The notes under the pieces: generated by a model
Seen by the model: only the letters and a program-made list of their open reading frames with translations
What the model was told of the DNA's origin: nothing
Database searches by the model: none
Shown: positions 36,804 through 49,130 of the stretch, piece by piece
Layout of the letters: each line of letters opens with the position of its first letter
Position numbering within the stretch: the stretch's first letter is position 1
Program-made: the position numbers and the translations under genes
Assembly (NCBI GenBank): GCA_005406025.1
Contig: BGZK01000730.1
Location: 62,001 to 126,000, forward strand
Source: Eumeta japonica
Taxonomy: Eukaryota > Arthropoda > Insecta > Lepidoptera > Psychidae
Direction of reading: 5' to 3'
DNA length: 64,000 nt

Positions 36804-39480
36804 AGTTTACTTCGTGCCCCGGGGCCTTTGGTTACCTACCTACGCCCCTGATTATGCGTACATTATACAGGGCTCTTCGGGGATTTAAGACGCTTAAAAG
36901 TCTAAGAACCCTCTATACGTGGTTTCGTTCCAATTCACAATTCTTTATGTCGCTGTTGAGACTACTTAACCACAAAACTGCCATATATTTGTATAACATC
37001 GATGACATCTTTGCTTGTGCTCTAGGAAAGTTACGGTTTTTTCTTGATTTCGAACTAAATAAACATACTAATACTTAACTTCACTTGTAAAACATTTAAT
37101 TAGACCAAGTTATTTAAATAAATATCGTTTCATATATGTGACAAGTTGTAAGACTGCCCACAACACTAAATGCCATTTACATGCAAATACCTCATAATAA
37201 TCACTATCTACACGTAAACACGTTGTATTAGCCACCATTTCTATGAGAATACGCGTTTAGTTTGGAAAGATACGACAGATGTTACAAATAGTCTTATTGC
37301 AACGTTTTAGACCACGTTTCACAAATTGCTTCATACCAATTTGATTTTTGTAGGCTCTTTAAAGTCTAGTTATCTAGACTTTCAAGGCAAGACAAAAATT
37401 AGGATGTTATTCGTAATTCTGCTCTATAGCAGAATTTCGAATAATATCCTGATTTTGGTGTCGCTGTCAACTAGGCCGTTGAGGTCTTTGTAGAAAATTG
37501 CCGGTGGATTATTAAAAAAAAAACAAATACGTATTAATAAAATAGAAGTTAAGACAAACTGATATATGTCGAACGTAATTTTGTTATGCAATTTATAATT
37601 TAATATATGACAAGAAACATTGCGGGAGGAGTTGGTGTTGCTGAAGGGCAAGTTATGCAAAGTTATGATGTTGCTGAGAATAAGTACTAGGAAGACCGCA
37701 ATCACCATCGAGTGGAGGCGGCCATAGACAACCAAAAGAGACGGAGAATTTACTGGTGTCGATACCCTTTACCGATTTTTCGATGTCGATGAACAGTTTT
37801 AGGCTGTATGTGGTCTGTCGTATTATATGTAGTTTAGAAAATAACAGATCTAAGAGTTCATCGATTAGCTCTTATGGAAAGTTTAATTTTGTTTCATAAG
37901 GAAAATTAATTAAAGTCACGGGCGTGTACTTTGAAAACGGTCCAAATTCCAAACTTTTAAATGACTTTAAATGATTTCTCAAAACAAAATGTTAAAAAAA
38001 ATTACTCCTCATATAAACGCAACCTGTATAAAACACGATGTGAATTTTTAAAATATTTTAATGGATACCTTAGATAAAATATTAAACCAGAGAATCATGC
38101 ATGTCATAAGAATATCTATTTACAAACTTTATGCAGATATAATTAGTCAAAAAAAAACTTATCTACGTGATCCGTCGGCAAACGCAAAGCACAACACTAA
38201 GGCAAATCGTGATTATAACCCTATCAAAATATATGACTCTAGTAAAAGACAATATCATTTGACACTAGTTTACTTTTTGAATTGGCACCTAAGGTACCCA
38301 AGGAAACCTTTTGGGGTTTGTACCGCACTCTTGCTATTTCATTCAATTATTTTGCTAATAGGAAAAAACAAGAAGAGCATATTACGTGACTGAATAGGGC
38401 CCCTTCTGTGCTTTAGTACATACTTGTGATTGTCCATGGACTGGTGGTCATTTTGGGTTAACAAAGAAATCTCACCAATTCCGACAAAGGTATTTTGTAT
38501 GGAACCCTATTTTTTTTAAATAATTTATATTAAACGTCTAGAACAGACCGATCGGGCGTAAAGTTTTAAATTATCTCGGCACTCCACAAAGTAGCCTATG
38601 AAGCCATGTGGAGGTTGAAGGGTATATGCTATGAAAATGATTCGCCATAATACAGGGGAGAAAAGAAATGTAGGTAGTCTATACGAATTAAAAATTATTT
38701 TACTTACACATTAAATAAGGACTCGCTATGCGAGTGGCCAGTTAGCGTATTGCAGAAGTAGCGTAATAAATCATATTCGTTATAGGCAGTTAATACACTT
38801 ATAGAAAATCTAAAAACGACACAAAAGGCGTCACACAATATGATTTAGACTTTACAGTCTACAAAAATTGATGCTTAGTAAATTTAAACATTCAGTATCC
38901 AAGGCTCTTTATAACCAAAGCAATAATAGTGTTCATTCGTATCATTGACAAAGTCCTGTTAAGTTCGCTCTTCGTCATGTGGAACGTAACAAGGCGCCGA
39001 GTGCGACATCTGTTGAGTTTTGTTGGAAGTAAATTGTACGAAATTTATTAATACGCAAATGATGGCTACTAATAAGAGTATTCTTTCGAATAAAATCATG
39101 AACGTGTTATACAAAATCATAATGAGGTTTTTTGACTAATGGCGATTTCGATGCATTGTAAATTCATGAAAGACATCTTACAACGTCACTTGAACACAAG
39201 TTCCGTCTTTTTAAAAATATATTTTATCGATTACTGTAGCTCTATGACAGCCAACAGCACACCTGTCAACAGGCCACGCGCACGACAAGCAAGGTCCAGC
39301 CCGGGTACTTACCACCAAACATTTTCATACGTGAAGATTGAAACTAAAATACCAAATATCATCCCCTAAGATATGCCCTTGGGTATTTTGGGAGAGACGT
39401 ACCATAGCGTGTTCCGAGCAGTAGGATTTCTATATATTCATATTCATCTATGGGTAGGACCATTTTAGGTATTACGCTAT
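36804..39480 (+). repeat. Block F1 with repeat unit R4
   Basis: It matches 44232-46870 directly from inside the hAT end onward, and 55844-58770 from about 36876 onward. The R-family part (about 37660-39480) follows an F-specific leader. The frames at 36854-37078 and, on the minus strand, 37424-37735 recur in F2 but without motif or consistent length, so I do not call them genes. Confidence 0.8.
37395..37456. repeat. Perfect-loop hairpin present only in F1
   Basis: Two 29-base arms (26 of 29 positions pair) around the loop CTAT, from AAAATTAGGATG to the inverted CCTGATTTT. F2 has only the first 14 or so bases of the left arm. Confidence 0.7.
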
Positions 39481-39544
39481 ACGTAAGACCAAATCGATAA
39501 TTTGACGTTTGCGCCTGAGTCATAGACAAGAATAATATAGGGGG

Positions 39545-40248
39545 GTATAGAGTCTTAACTCACGATTTTTGACAATATTTTTTGAGACTGCATAAGAGAT
39601 GGCGCTTATTAAGTAATAATTTAAAGAATGATTTCATTGTGAGATGGCGGTATTACGAATTTATATCCCATACTTTAAATTTACTTTTCAGTATTTGAAA
39701 TGAAATCAAACAAAATTGCAATTACAGAAACTTTATTCAACAAAGAAATATGTTACACGATAGGTTTTACAAATTTATACATAATTATATTATTACTAGA
39801 CAAATGTGCTTCAGGTTATTAAATTAAAATAATTTTTAAACATTTTCGTCTAAAAATACTTTCGACTTTATCCATAGATTTATTACAACATAAAGAACAT
39901 TAAAAACAGTACAATGAAATAACAAGACATTTTAAATAAAATGATTGCTGATTATTGTTAAAACTATAATCACGCCTAAACATACGTAAATACCTTTTCT
40001 TTTATTGTGAAATCTTCGGTCAAGTTCGGTTCAGAGCGCGGCGAATTATTCTGTGAAGCTCGGTAGCGATAGGATCAACAGTTTCATTAATTTTGTTATA
40101 TTTTCTCTACAAATGCATTCATTTTTTTTTCTTGGGAGTAGGAAGGCACTTCGAGAGACCGTCACGAGACCGTCCCTATCCATTGACAAGTCATCTGACT
40201 ATATAGATTAATTAGTGCTCACCGTGCGAAGCCGGAGTGGGTCACAAG
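39545..40248 (+). mobile_element. Helitron-like tail beside P-element copy B
   Basis: Inverted counterpart of 9347-9795, longer inside by about 250 bases. The terminal CTAG has decayed to CAAG (40245-40248). It ends with the hairpin-like CCGTGCGAAGCCGGAGTGG just before the transposase tail of copy B. Confidence 0.5.
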
Positions 40249-40256
40249 TATTACAA

Positions 40257-43200
40257 TAAAAAAATCATGCAGTTAGTCTATTTCTTTTTTCTTTCTTTAC
40301 GGTCTTTAAAATATTCAAATGCTATTCTTTGTAGCAAATCATTTTCATCATATTGGGTTCGTTTCCAATTTAACAATCCATTAACTATTTTACAATATCT
40401 ATTAATGAAAAACTTTACACAATAATTACACATAAACGCTTTTAAATGTTCACTATTCTCAATACAGTTAATAAAAGTAAATGTATATTAATAGCCATTT
40501 TTAATTTTATATATTGGAAACACATTTGTTGTTTGCTTTAGTTTTTAGTATTGTATAAGGAATGAAGCACATTTGGTAAGACGGTCGGATGGACGAGTTA
40601 AATTATACTCGTTTTGTTCACGTTCTCGTTTTTCCAAATAAGAACTTTTTCTACTATATGCATCATTTAACATACTTTTATTGCACTGTTCATAACTTTA
40701 AAAACTTTTTTGCACACTCTAGCCATAAAACCTGGCACCGGAATTTTCCAATACACCTTCATTTCCACTGGATGTATAAAACAAATGATATTCACTTATT
40801 TCTATATTTTCTTGCATTATTCAGTCTTTTCTGCTACCAAATAATAACTCCATTGTTTGGAGGCACTGAAAACGATAATTTTCACAATCACCTGCTATTG
40901 AATGTGTACTAATGTATTTACTTACTAATACCGATTTAAATGTTGCTATGCAATTAGAAGAAGTCGGATTGACATTTCGGACCCCATAGCTTCTTACAGA
41001 CCCGAAGAAATTAGTAAGGGGTTCCGATTTAAATGTCGTGGCAATATAGAATCCCAGCCATATTTATTTTTAAGCCTTTTGAACAAGAGTAACAAACCAT
41101 TGTTGGTTTCATCCAACTTTGTAAAGTCGGGACGGCGCCTAGTTTTTTATATGTGATGCCAGATTTTCTTTTTTTTATAGATACAAATTTCATAGATTTT
41201 AATATTCTTAGTCCATCTTTCCAAAACGGGTGGTGTACTGATGTAGGTATTAATGCAACTCTATATTTTTTTTTATTGGTTACAGTTGCAAAACCTCCAT
41301 TAACGGAGTTAAATAATTTGTCAAAAATATTATAGCTTCTGCTGCTTCGGCACACTCAAAAGGAATTAACCCTCTTTCTATAAAAGAAAAGCATCTTGTT
41401 ATTACAATGTGCAATACAGCATTTCAGTATACAGACATGATTATAATTGTTAATTTTCATAGAATCATAAAAACTTATTTACTAAATAGCACATGTTTAT
41501 CGTATACAAATATTTTTCCCAACAAATTTTATGTAATTATTTGTGGAAACCATGATTCTTATTAGAATAATGTTAACTTAAAAAATAAATTAAAACTCTT
41601 TCCAAAACCTTTTTAAATAATTGTTTAAGCAAACTTCAAAAACAACTAGTTGCTTTTTGAGTTTGTTCCAGCTAAAGATAAACAGACGACAGTTCTACAG
41701 TTCGTACAAATCATATTTTAATTCACTTCTACATTAAATTATTTGACCCTATTTCTACGGTTATGGCTAAAATATTTAGATGTGTTCTTGTTATGATTTT
41801 CATGTTACAATTATGTAAATGATTGAAAATATGTAGGTAGATCAATAAATAATCATTTTTAAGTCCGTTTGTATTACATTTTACTAATAGTCATTGAACA
41901 TTAGTTTCTGGTGACAGATCGCAATATTAGCCCTTAACTTCTAAGCATTAAGGAGTGCTATTGCCTCAATCATCGAGTGTGTGGTATAAGATGATAACCA
42001 CCGGATGCAAAGCTTGAATAACTAAAAAAACGCAAACACACTGTATATGGCTATAATATTTAAGGGTATCCCTCGATTTCCCTGAGATCCCAACGTCATA
42101 TTCTGATTTGGTGACTATGGGATCACATCGAGAGTATATCCTTTCGCACAAAAAAAAAATCAAAATCAGTCTACAACCGACAAAATTAAAACTAAACACA
42201 CAAAAAAAAAATGGAGTTGATTAATAAATATATGTAGCGTTTTACAGGGCAATATTTTGAACGCCATTTCTTTTTGTAACATTAACACTCTTATAACGAT
42301 AAATAAGTAGTTAATTAAAACAGTTGTTCACGATTGCCGAAATATATGATGACTACCTGCCACAAAACCCATGTTCACACCTACCTTTGTACTTAACACT
42401 TGAGCAGCAAAATTCATCTTCATTTCTTCTATTTTATTAGGAACAACATGTAAATCCGACAATGTGACCATCAAAGAAGTACCTCTAAAATTAGGTTTCA
42501 AGTAGTGTGCTGTTTCTATGTGACTTCATTTTGCTACAATTTGCTTATCATTAGTTTTGGCATGAAGATTCTTTGTGAGCAAGTTATTTCTTATGCCTTT
42601 AAACAAGTGTGGTGGGATCATATAAAGAAATGATTGATCTACTATTGACTTTAAATGTTTCTTCCTCAAGTTCTAATCCTTTCTTTAAATGGTCCTCCTT
42701 CGTATCACTTAAGAGCAATTTTATTGCAGACCTGTAGGTTTGAGCTTAATCACAAATTGTGCAGCACACTTCCAACCCGGTTTAAATCAATCGCTGTCAC
42801 AGTATCATAGGTGAAATTGCCATTTCATCGAAAAAGACTGGACATAATCTACGTACTGGTTTCATTTCGCTAACCTTTTGTTGACGTGACAACGTCTTAT
42901 AAATTGGTTTGCCGGGTGACACTTCAAAAACGTTACGCTCCGCTCACGTTATGCGCTCACAATGAGGCGAGGTGAGGCACGCGTCCCTTCCACTCGGGCA
43001 TGGTTAGCCCGCCTAAGAGCGAGAGAGACAGACATAAAAAGTGAAAGGCACGCGTCCCTTCCACTCAGATAGGAACAAGTTAAGTTGTAGTAAACGCTGT
43101 TTCATTGTACGCAAATGTATTGCAAGTTATTGTATGTATATTTGTATATAAATACGTATGTATGTGTAAAGGTAAAAATAAAATTTTGTTAATATGAAAT

Positions 43201-43808
43201 TCAGTGCGAGATTCTTTGTATAAATTAATGTTTTAAATATAATTCTTTGTATAAATAAATGTTTTAAATTGTTACTATTATTTCATCCTTCTTCCTACTA
43301 TACGAATGAATATTCACATTAAAATGATTTTACCACTCAAAGTCGTTGTCACGTAAAACTTTCGCCCGTATACCGACTTTACAGGCAACTAATTTTTTTT
43401 AACTCCTTGAGGAGGTTCTCATTGAAGCCTGGCTTAAATTGCAAATTTGAAAGCATTTTAGATAAAGATGACTTTGATGGAAGAATGAAAAGTTGTGATA
43501 AGAAATTGTATTCTCTTGGACCCTGTTTGTGGAGAGACAAAGCCAATATTTTTTCTTTTCTGGTGTATCTTCGACCTTGACTTCTCTTTTTCGTTTCTCT
43601 TTGTTGTATTTTAAATAGTAGTTGTGTTCCAGGTGTCATTTTCACTGCCACATTTGAAAAATATTTAATTTGCTAAACTTTTTAGCTGCAGCATAACGCT
43701 TTTTGTATATTTCTATACATTTCAATCTGAGCTTAAGTTTTTTATTTACAGAAATCATTTCTTTTCTTAGTTGCTTTTCTGTGCGTGTATAAAAATGGCT
43801 TCTTGGTC
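40257..43808 (-). pseudogene. P-element-like transposase, copy B (broken)
   Basis: Inverted copy of A. The coil (43808-43642) begins GPRSHFYTRTEKQLRKEM. The next frame (43651-43379) holds RRYTRKEKILALSLHKQGP. It is interrupted by a 0.5-kb insertion at 42882-43393. The core (42880-42360) has the same deletion after SP as copy A. The frame at 41355-41029 preserves ALIPTSVHHPFWKDGLRILK and LQSWMKPTMVCYSCSKG, much clearer than in A. Then RCKKLWGP-like remnants of the VRSYGVRNVNPT motif follow near 41000-40950, and the C-terminal Cys segment near 40720-40290. The shared frameshift and shared deletion show A and B are copies of an already dead element. Confidence 0.85.
42882..43393 (-). mobile_element. 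0.5-kb unclassified element, second copy
   Basis: Inverse of 35135-35652. It sits in P-element copy B at a point where copies A and C read straight through, so its limits are known to within a few bases: it begins TGACGTGACAACGTC and ends GCAACTAAT plus a T run. No clear target duplication beyond an A/T-run ambiguity. Confidence 0.75.
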
Positions 43809-44097
43809 CTGAAACAAAAAAAATAAACTTATTATTTGAAATAGAAATCACATATTTAGGTTAAATTAGGAGTGAAGATATTAAAGTTTTTTAGTTTAGG
43901 CATTTTTTGTTTGTGATAGCTTTCTTATTAGGAGCTTTCATATGATAATAGGCAATAAAGTGACAAAAAGTTAAATATAATTTGAGTTTTGAAAAGTTAA
44001 AAAACAAAGAAAAAAAAACCGACATTACTGTACACACTGAAAACATTTATTATTCAAGAGTTGCAAAGACATACACTTGTTTCAAATTTGTAGATTT

Positions 44098-44231
44098 AAA
44101 ATCGGGGGAAAAGTTTTTTCATATTTTATACATAAATGTAAGATCATTTTTCATCATATCTTATTTACATTTAATTACAATATATATTATATAAGCAACA
44201 ACTTGTTGCCTTTTTGGAGATAGTGACAATC
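44098..44231 (-). mobile_element. Truncated mariner remnant beside P-element copy B
   Basis: It carries the degenerate mariner 3' end (GGGGAAAAGTTTTTTCA) and continues to GATAGTGACAATC, where it is cut by the join to block F2. It is the counterpart of 5980-6122 and 28632-28765. Confidence 0.6.
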
Positions 44232-46870
44232 TTTAGTTTACTTCGTGCCCCAGGGCCTTTGGTTACCTAGCTACACCCCTGATTATGCGTACATTATACA
44301 GGGCTCTTCGGGGATTTAAGACGCTTAAAAGTCTATGAATCCTCTACACGTGGTTTCGTTCTAATTCATAATTCTTTATGTCGCTGTTGAGACTACTTAA
44401 CAACAAAACTGCCATATATTTGTACAACATCGATGACATCTTTGCTTGTGCTCTAGGAATGTTACGGGTTTTTCTTGATTTCGAACTAAATAAACATGCT
44501 AATACGTAACTTCACTTGGAAAACATTTAATTAGACCAAGTTATTTAAATAAATATCGTTTCATATATGTGACAAGTTGTAAGACTGCCCACAACACTAA
44601 ATGCCATTTACATGAAAATACCTCATAATAATCACTATCTACACGTAAACACGTTGTATTAGCCACCATTTCTATGAAAATACGCGTTTAGTTTGGAAAG
44701 AATACGACAGATGTTACAAATAGTCTTATTGCAACATTTCAGATCACGTTTCACAAATTGCTTCATACCAATTTAATTTTTGTGGATTCTTGAAAGTCTA
44801 GTTATCTAGACTTTCAAGGCAAGACAAAAATCAGGATGTTTTGTGTCGCTGTCAACTAGCCCGTTGAGGTCTTTGTAGAAAATTGCCGGTGGATTATTAA
44901 AAAAAACCAAATACGTATTAATAAAATAGAAGTTAAGACAAACTGACACATGTCGAACGTAATTTTGTTATGCAATTTATAATTTAATATATGACAAGAA
45001 ACATTGCGGGCGGAGTTGGTGTTGCTGAAGGGCAAGTTATGCAAAGTTATGATGTTCCCGAGAATAAGCACTAGTGAGACCGCAATGACCATCGAGTGGA
45101 GGCGGCCATAGACAACACAAAAGAGACGAAGAATTTACTGGTGTCGATACCCTTTACCGATTTTTGATGTCGATGAACAGTTTTAGGCTGGTATGTGGTC
45201 TATCGTATTATAAGTAGTTTACAAAATAACAGATCTAAGAGCTCATCGATAAACTCTAATAGAAAGTTTCATTTTGTTTCATAAGTAAAATTAATGAAAG
45301 TCACGGGCATGTACTTTGAAAACGGTCCAAATTCCGAACCTTTGAATGACTTGAAATAAGTTAACTTTTATTGTATCCACGACTTTGAACGAGCTTTCTC
45401 AAAACAAGGTATTTAAAAAAATCTAGACTCCTCATATAAATGCAACCTGTATAAAACAAGACGTGAATTTTTAAAATAATTTAATCGAGACCTTAGATAA
45501 AATATTAAACCAGTGAATCATGCATGTCATAAGAATATCTATTTACACACTTTATGTAAATATAATTGGTCAAAAAAAAAACGCATCTACATGATCCATC
45601 GGCAAACGCAAAGCACAACACTAAGGCTAATCGTAAATATAACCCCATCGAAATATATATCTCTAGTAAAAGACAATATCATTTGATACTAAGTTACTTT
45701 TTGAATTGGCACCTAAGGTAGCCTAGGAATCCTTTTTGGGGTTTGTACCGTACTCTTGCTATTTCATTCGATTACTTCGCTAATAGGAAAAAACAAGAAG
45801 AGCATATTACGTGACTGAATAGGGCCCCTTCTATGCTTTAGTACATACTTGTGATTGTCCATGGACTGGTGGTCATTTTGGGTTAACAAAGAAATCTCAC
45901 CAATTCCGACAGAGGTATTTTGTATGGAACTCTATTTAAGCGTCTAGAACAGACCAGTCGGGGTAAGGTTTTAAATTATCTCGGCACTCCACAAAGTGGC
46001 CTATGAAGTCACGTGGAGGTTGAAGAATATCTGCTATGAAAATGATTAGTCATAATACAGAGGGAGAAGAGAAATGTAGTCTATACGAATTAAAAATTAT
46101 TTTATTTACACATTAAATAAGAACTCGCTGTGCGAGTGTCCAGTTAGCGTATTGCAGAAGTAGTGTAATAAATTACTTTCGTTACAGGGAGTTAATATAT
46201 AAAAGTCATTACACAATATGATCTAGACTTACAAACAGTCTATAAAAACTGATGCATAAAAAATAATTAAATATCAATTCCAGTGTTCAATACAGTTACA
46301 TTTTTACACATGTTCATTTTACTCATTGAGAAGGTCCTAATAAGGTCGCTCTTCGTCACGTGAAACGTAGCAATGCGCCGAGTACGACATCTGTTGAGTT
46401 TTGTTGGAAGTGAATTGTACAGAATTTTCTTACACGCAACTGATAGCTACTGCTAATAGTATTCTTTTGAATAATATCATGAACGTGTTATACGAAATCG
46501 TAATAAGGTTATTGACTAATAGCGACTTCGATGCGTTGTGAATCCACGAAAGACATCTTACAACGTCACTTAAACACAAGTTCCGTCATTTTAAAATATA
46601 TTCTATCGATTACTGTAGCTCTATGACAGCCAACAGCACAGCTGTCAACAGACCACGCGCGCGACAAGCGAGTTCCAGCCCGGGGATTTACCACCAAACA
46701 TTTTCGTACGTGTAGATTGAAACTAAAATACCAAATATCATCCTCTAAGATAAGCCATTGGGTATTTTGGTAGAGATGTACCATAGCGTGTTCCGAGCGG
46801 TAGGGCCATTGTAGGTACTACGCTATACGTAAGCCCAAATCGATGTATTGACGTTGCGCCTTAGTTTCGA
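44232..46870 (+). repeat. Block F2 with repeat unit R5
   Basis: Direct copy of F1. It begins within the hAT right end (hAT part 44232-44281, then ATTATGCG), so the duplication happened after that hAT had inserted. The R part (about 45300-46870) ends at TTGACGTTGCGCCTTAG. Confidence 0.85.
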
Positions 46871-48559
46871 CGCGTCATGGGGAGCCCTGTCTGCTTTAGA
46901 GAGTCCAATTACGTAAAATATTGATATTAGCTCATACAATAAGTGTAAAATTATTATGAACAATTTTTAAATTATTTAGTATATGTAAAGCCGCATATTT
47001 AGTCTTAGTCTATGGTCGCTGTACACATTGGTATATTTCTAGGATGTACTCTTGAAAACATAGTTATAGACCTCGTTAACGTAATTCGTACATAAGATCA
47101 AGTGAAAAACAATTTGCCAGGGAATTGAGTCAGACTCTTTCATGACCATTTCGTAAGGTCCTGAACAATCCGCAAGAACCTCCTATTGCTCTTTTACAAC
47201 CTCGATCGTGGTTGAGAAACGAGAATTGAGAAGAGGATAATTTTGAAGAAAAATCTACTCATTTGAGACACATCGTCAATTATGTTCTGACTGTATATTC
47301 AACACGTTCGCGTTTGTTTCTTCAAGATATACATATTATATACTTTTAAACTTATAAAATATTTACAAACTAATCAGATCCTTTCGCTATATATTTTGTA
47401 ATACAAATAACGTGCACAATGCATAATGAATGAACAACGTTTGAAGAAGATATAAATTGAAAATTAATGACGTAAAGAACCATTTTCATCTGAATTTAAT
47501 ACTTCAAGAAGATCAACATAATTATTTAGATAAGGTCGTCAAAAGACCTTCGAAAATAAATCATTTTTTAGGTTAAATTTGAAAATCATAACAAATGTCA
47601 TTACGAGTTAACTTTAAAAGATACACATATGCTATGGCGGACTTCTTTTAGAACTTTTCGAAAGAGATTATTCCACCGAGATATTCGAGCGGCCCAAAAG
47701 TCTTTTTTTTGGACAAGATTCTCAATTACAATTGTCGATAATTATCGACACTGCTTATTTCGTACTTTGTTATTTCGTAAATGACTCTATGTAACGAAAT
47801 ACATCTTATATTATGGCCGTATAACATAGCTATGAATTAAAAACAAAACACGTAAATCGATTATATGTGGGTCTCGCGTGAAAAGGACTCGAGCGGACAG
47901 ACAGTCGAGTGTTACAGCATGTAGACGCATGACGATATACCCTTAGTTATTGAGAGTAAAGTGACTTCACCCGTTTGTAATCTTAATATCCCTTGCTATA
48001 CCGCAACCACTAGTTTGCCTACACGAACGGGATCGTGCATGTCGAGAAATCGAAAGAAGTAGCAATAAGCGCCCTCTACATATATTTCGCAGCATCTAGT
48101 TCCAGTCGAACTCAACAGGTGTCGCGGTGAGTTGATCTGCAACGTTTCGTTTTACGAGAGGTGTCCTCGACAGGATCACGCAAGATACGATTGCCTTGAC
48201 ATAATCCAAAATCTTAGATACACCTTTTAATTTTTGAAAAGTGGGTAGTCTCATTGAAGGATTTGACTTAAACTGTGCAGATGCTGTGATGTTTTATTTA
48301 GAACTTAAGTAGTATGAGGCTATCACACACCACCCAAATTTAATGTATTAAAAACGATACATTAAGTCGAAACTCGTCGATGGTATAGGCCTGCCTTTTG
48401 TGCTGATTCGTCGTACAATTTTCACTACGAGTAGAAAATCAGTCTAGTACTAGCATTCGCCGATCGCCCGATTTCCTTGGACCTCCTAAATACACCATAC
48501 ACCGCCACTCGCCACTTAAAATCATTAGGCAAGACCTATACATGTTTTTGTGTAGTGCC
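46871..48559. other. Unassigned stretch before the mariner fossil
   Basis: No shared repeats and no frame I recognise. Mixed composition with a less AT-rich part at 47870-48180. Confidence 0.4.
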
Positions 48560-49130
48560 CCACAGACCAAACGAGACTCGAGCGACACGTCGAGTACAAG
48601 CGCGCAGACAGCTTGTTTCCTGAAGAAAGATGATCGTTTTATTAAGCCTATTATTACATTATGATGAAACACGGATTTGTCCACACAATCCAAAAATGGA
48701 AAATAAGTGGCCACACAAAAGAAAAATTACCTGAATCAGTCGTGAAGAGACCTCGATTTGAACCGATTTAAGTCTTGTTATGTGTCTGGTGGAATTATGA
48801 AAGTTTAGTTTACTTTGAAGTGATTCCAGATGGTCGAACTATCACTATGGCGGTATATAGTGAACACTTGACACGAATGTATGAGGTTTAGTCACAGAAA
48901 TATCCAGATTTATTAAACTAGAAATGGGTGCTCTTGTAACATGAAAATGATATACTACTTACTGCGAAAGTTATGCATGATAAGATCGAAAAACTTAGTG
49001 GTATTGAACTCCCGCTACATCCATGATTTGATCTGGACCTTGCACAGTCAGACTGCTATTTGTTCAGATCAATGTCAAAATTTTTTCATGCAAAATAATG
49101 TGAGTTTAAAGTAAAAGTTGAAAATGCAGT
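48560..49130 (+). pseudogene. Mariner transposase fossil
   Basis: A different mariner from the small deletion copies above. After KKDDRFIKPIIT (about 48625) a string of fragments follows the order of the mariner catalytic domain: MCVWWNYESLVYFEVIPDGRTIT-type sequence (48780-48850, here LCVWW), SEHLTRMYEV, KWVLL with HENDILLTAKV, and FDLDLAQSDCYLFRSMSKF (around 49025-49085). The last matches the YSPDLAPSDYHLF signature containing the final catalytic Asp pair. There are at least three stops and several substitutions at catalytic positions. Terminal repeats are not visible. It is a long-dead copy. A short relative lies at 59372-59466. Confidence 0.75.

Larger units (their letters stand above)
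34811..36850 (+). mobile_element. hAT element (ZMYM1-like type), internally deleted, with 8-bp target duplication
   Basis: It starts CAGTGGCGTAGCTACC and ends TACCTACGCCCCTG, inverted copies of the common hAT end CAG(T/G)GGCGTAG. ATTATGCG flanks it at 34803-34810 and 36851-36858. Only the transposase C-terminus remains (35999-36250). The inside also carries a 0.5-kb unclassified element (35135-35652) and a SINE (36284-36540), both later insertions. Block F2 carries only the last 50 bases of the element (44232-44281). Confidence 0.9.
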
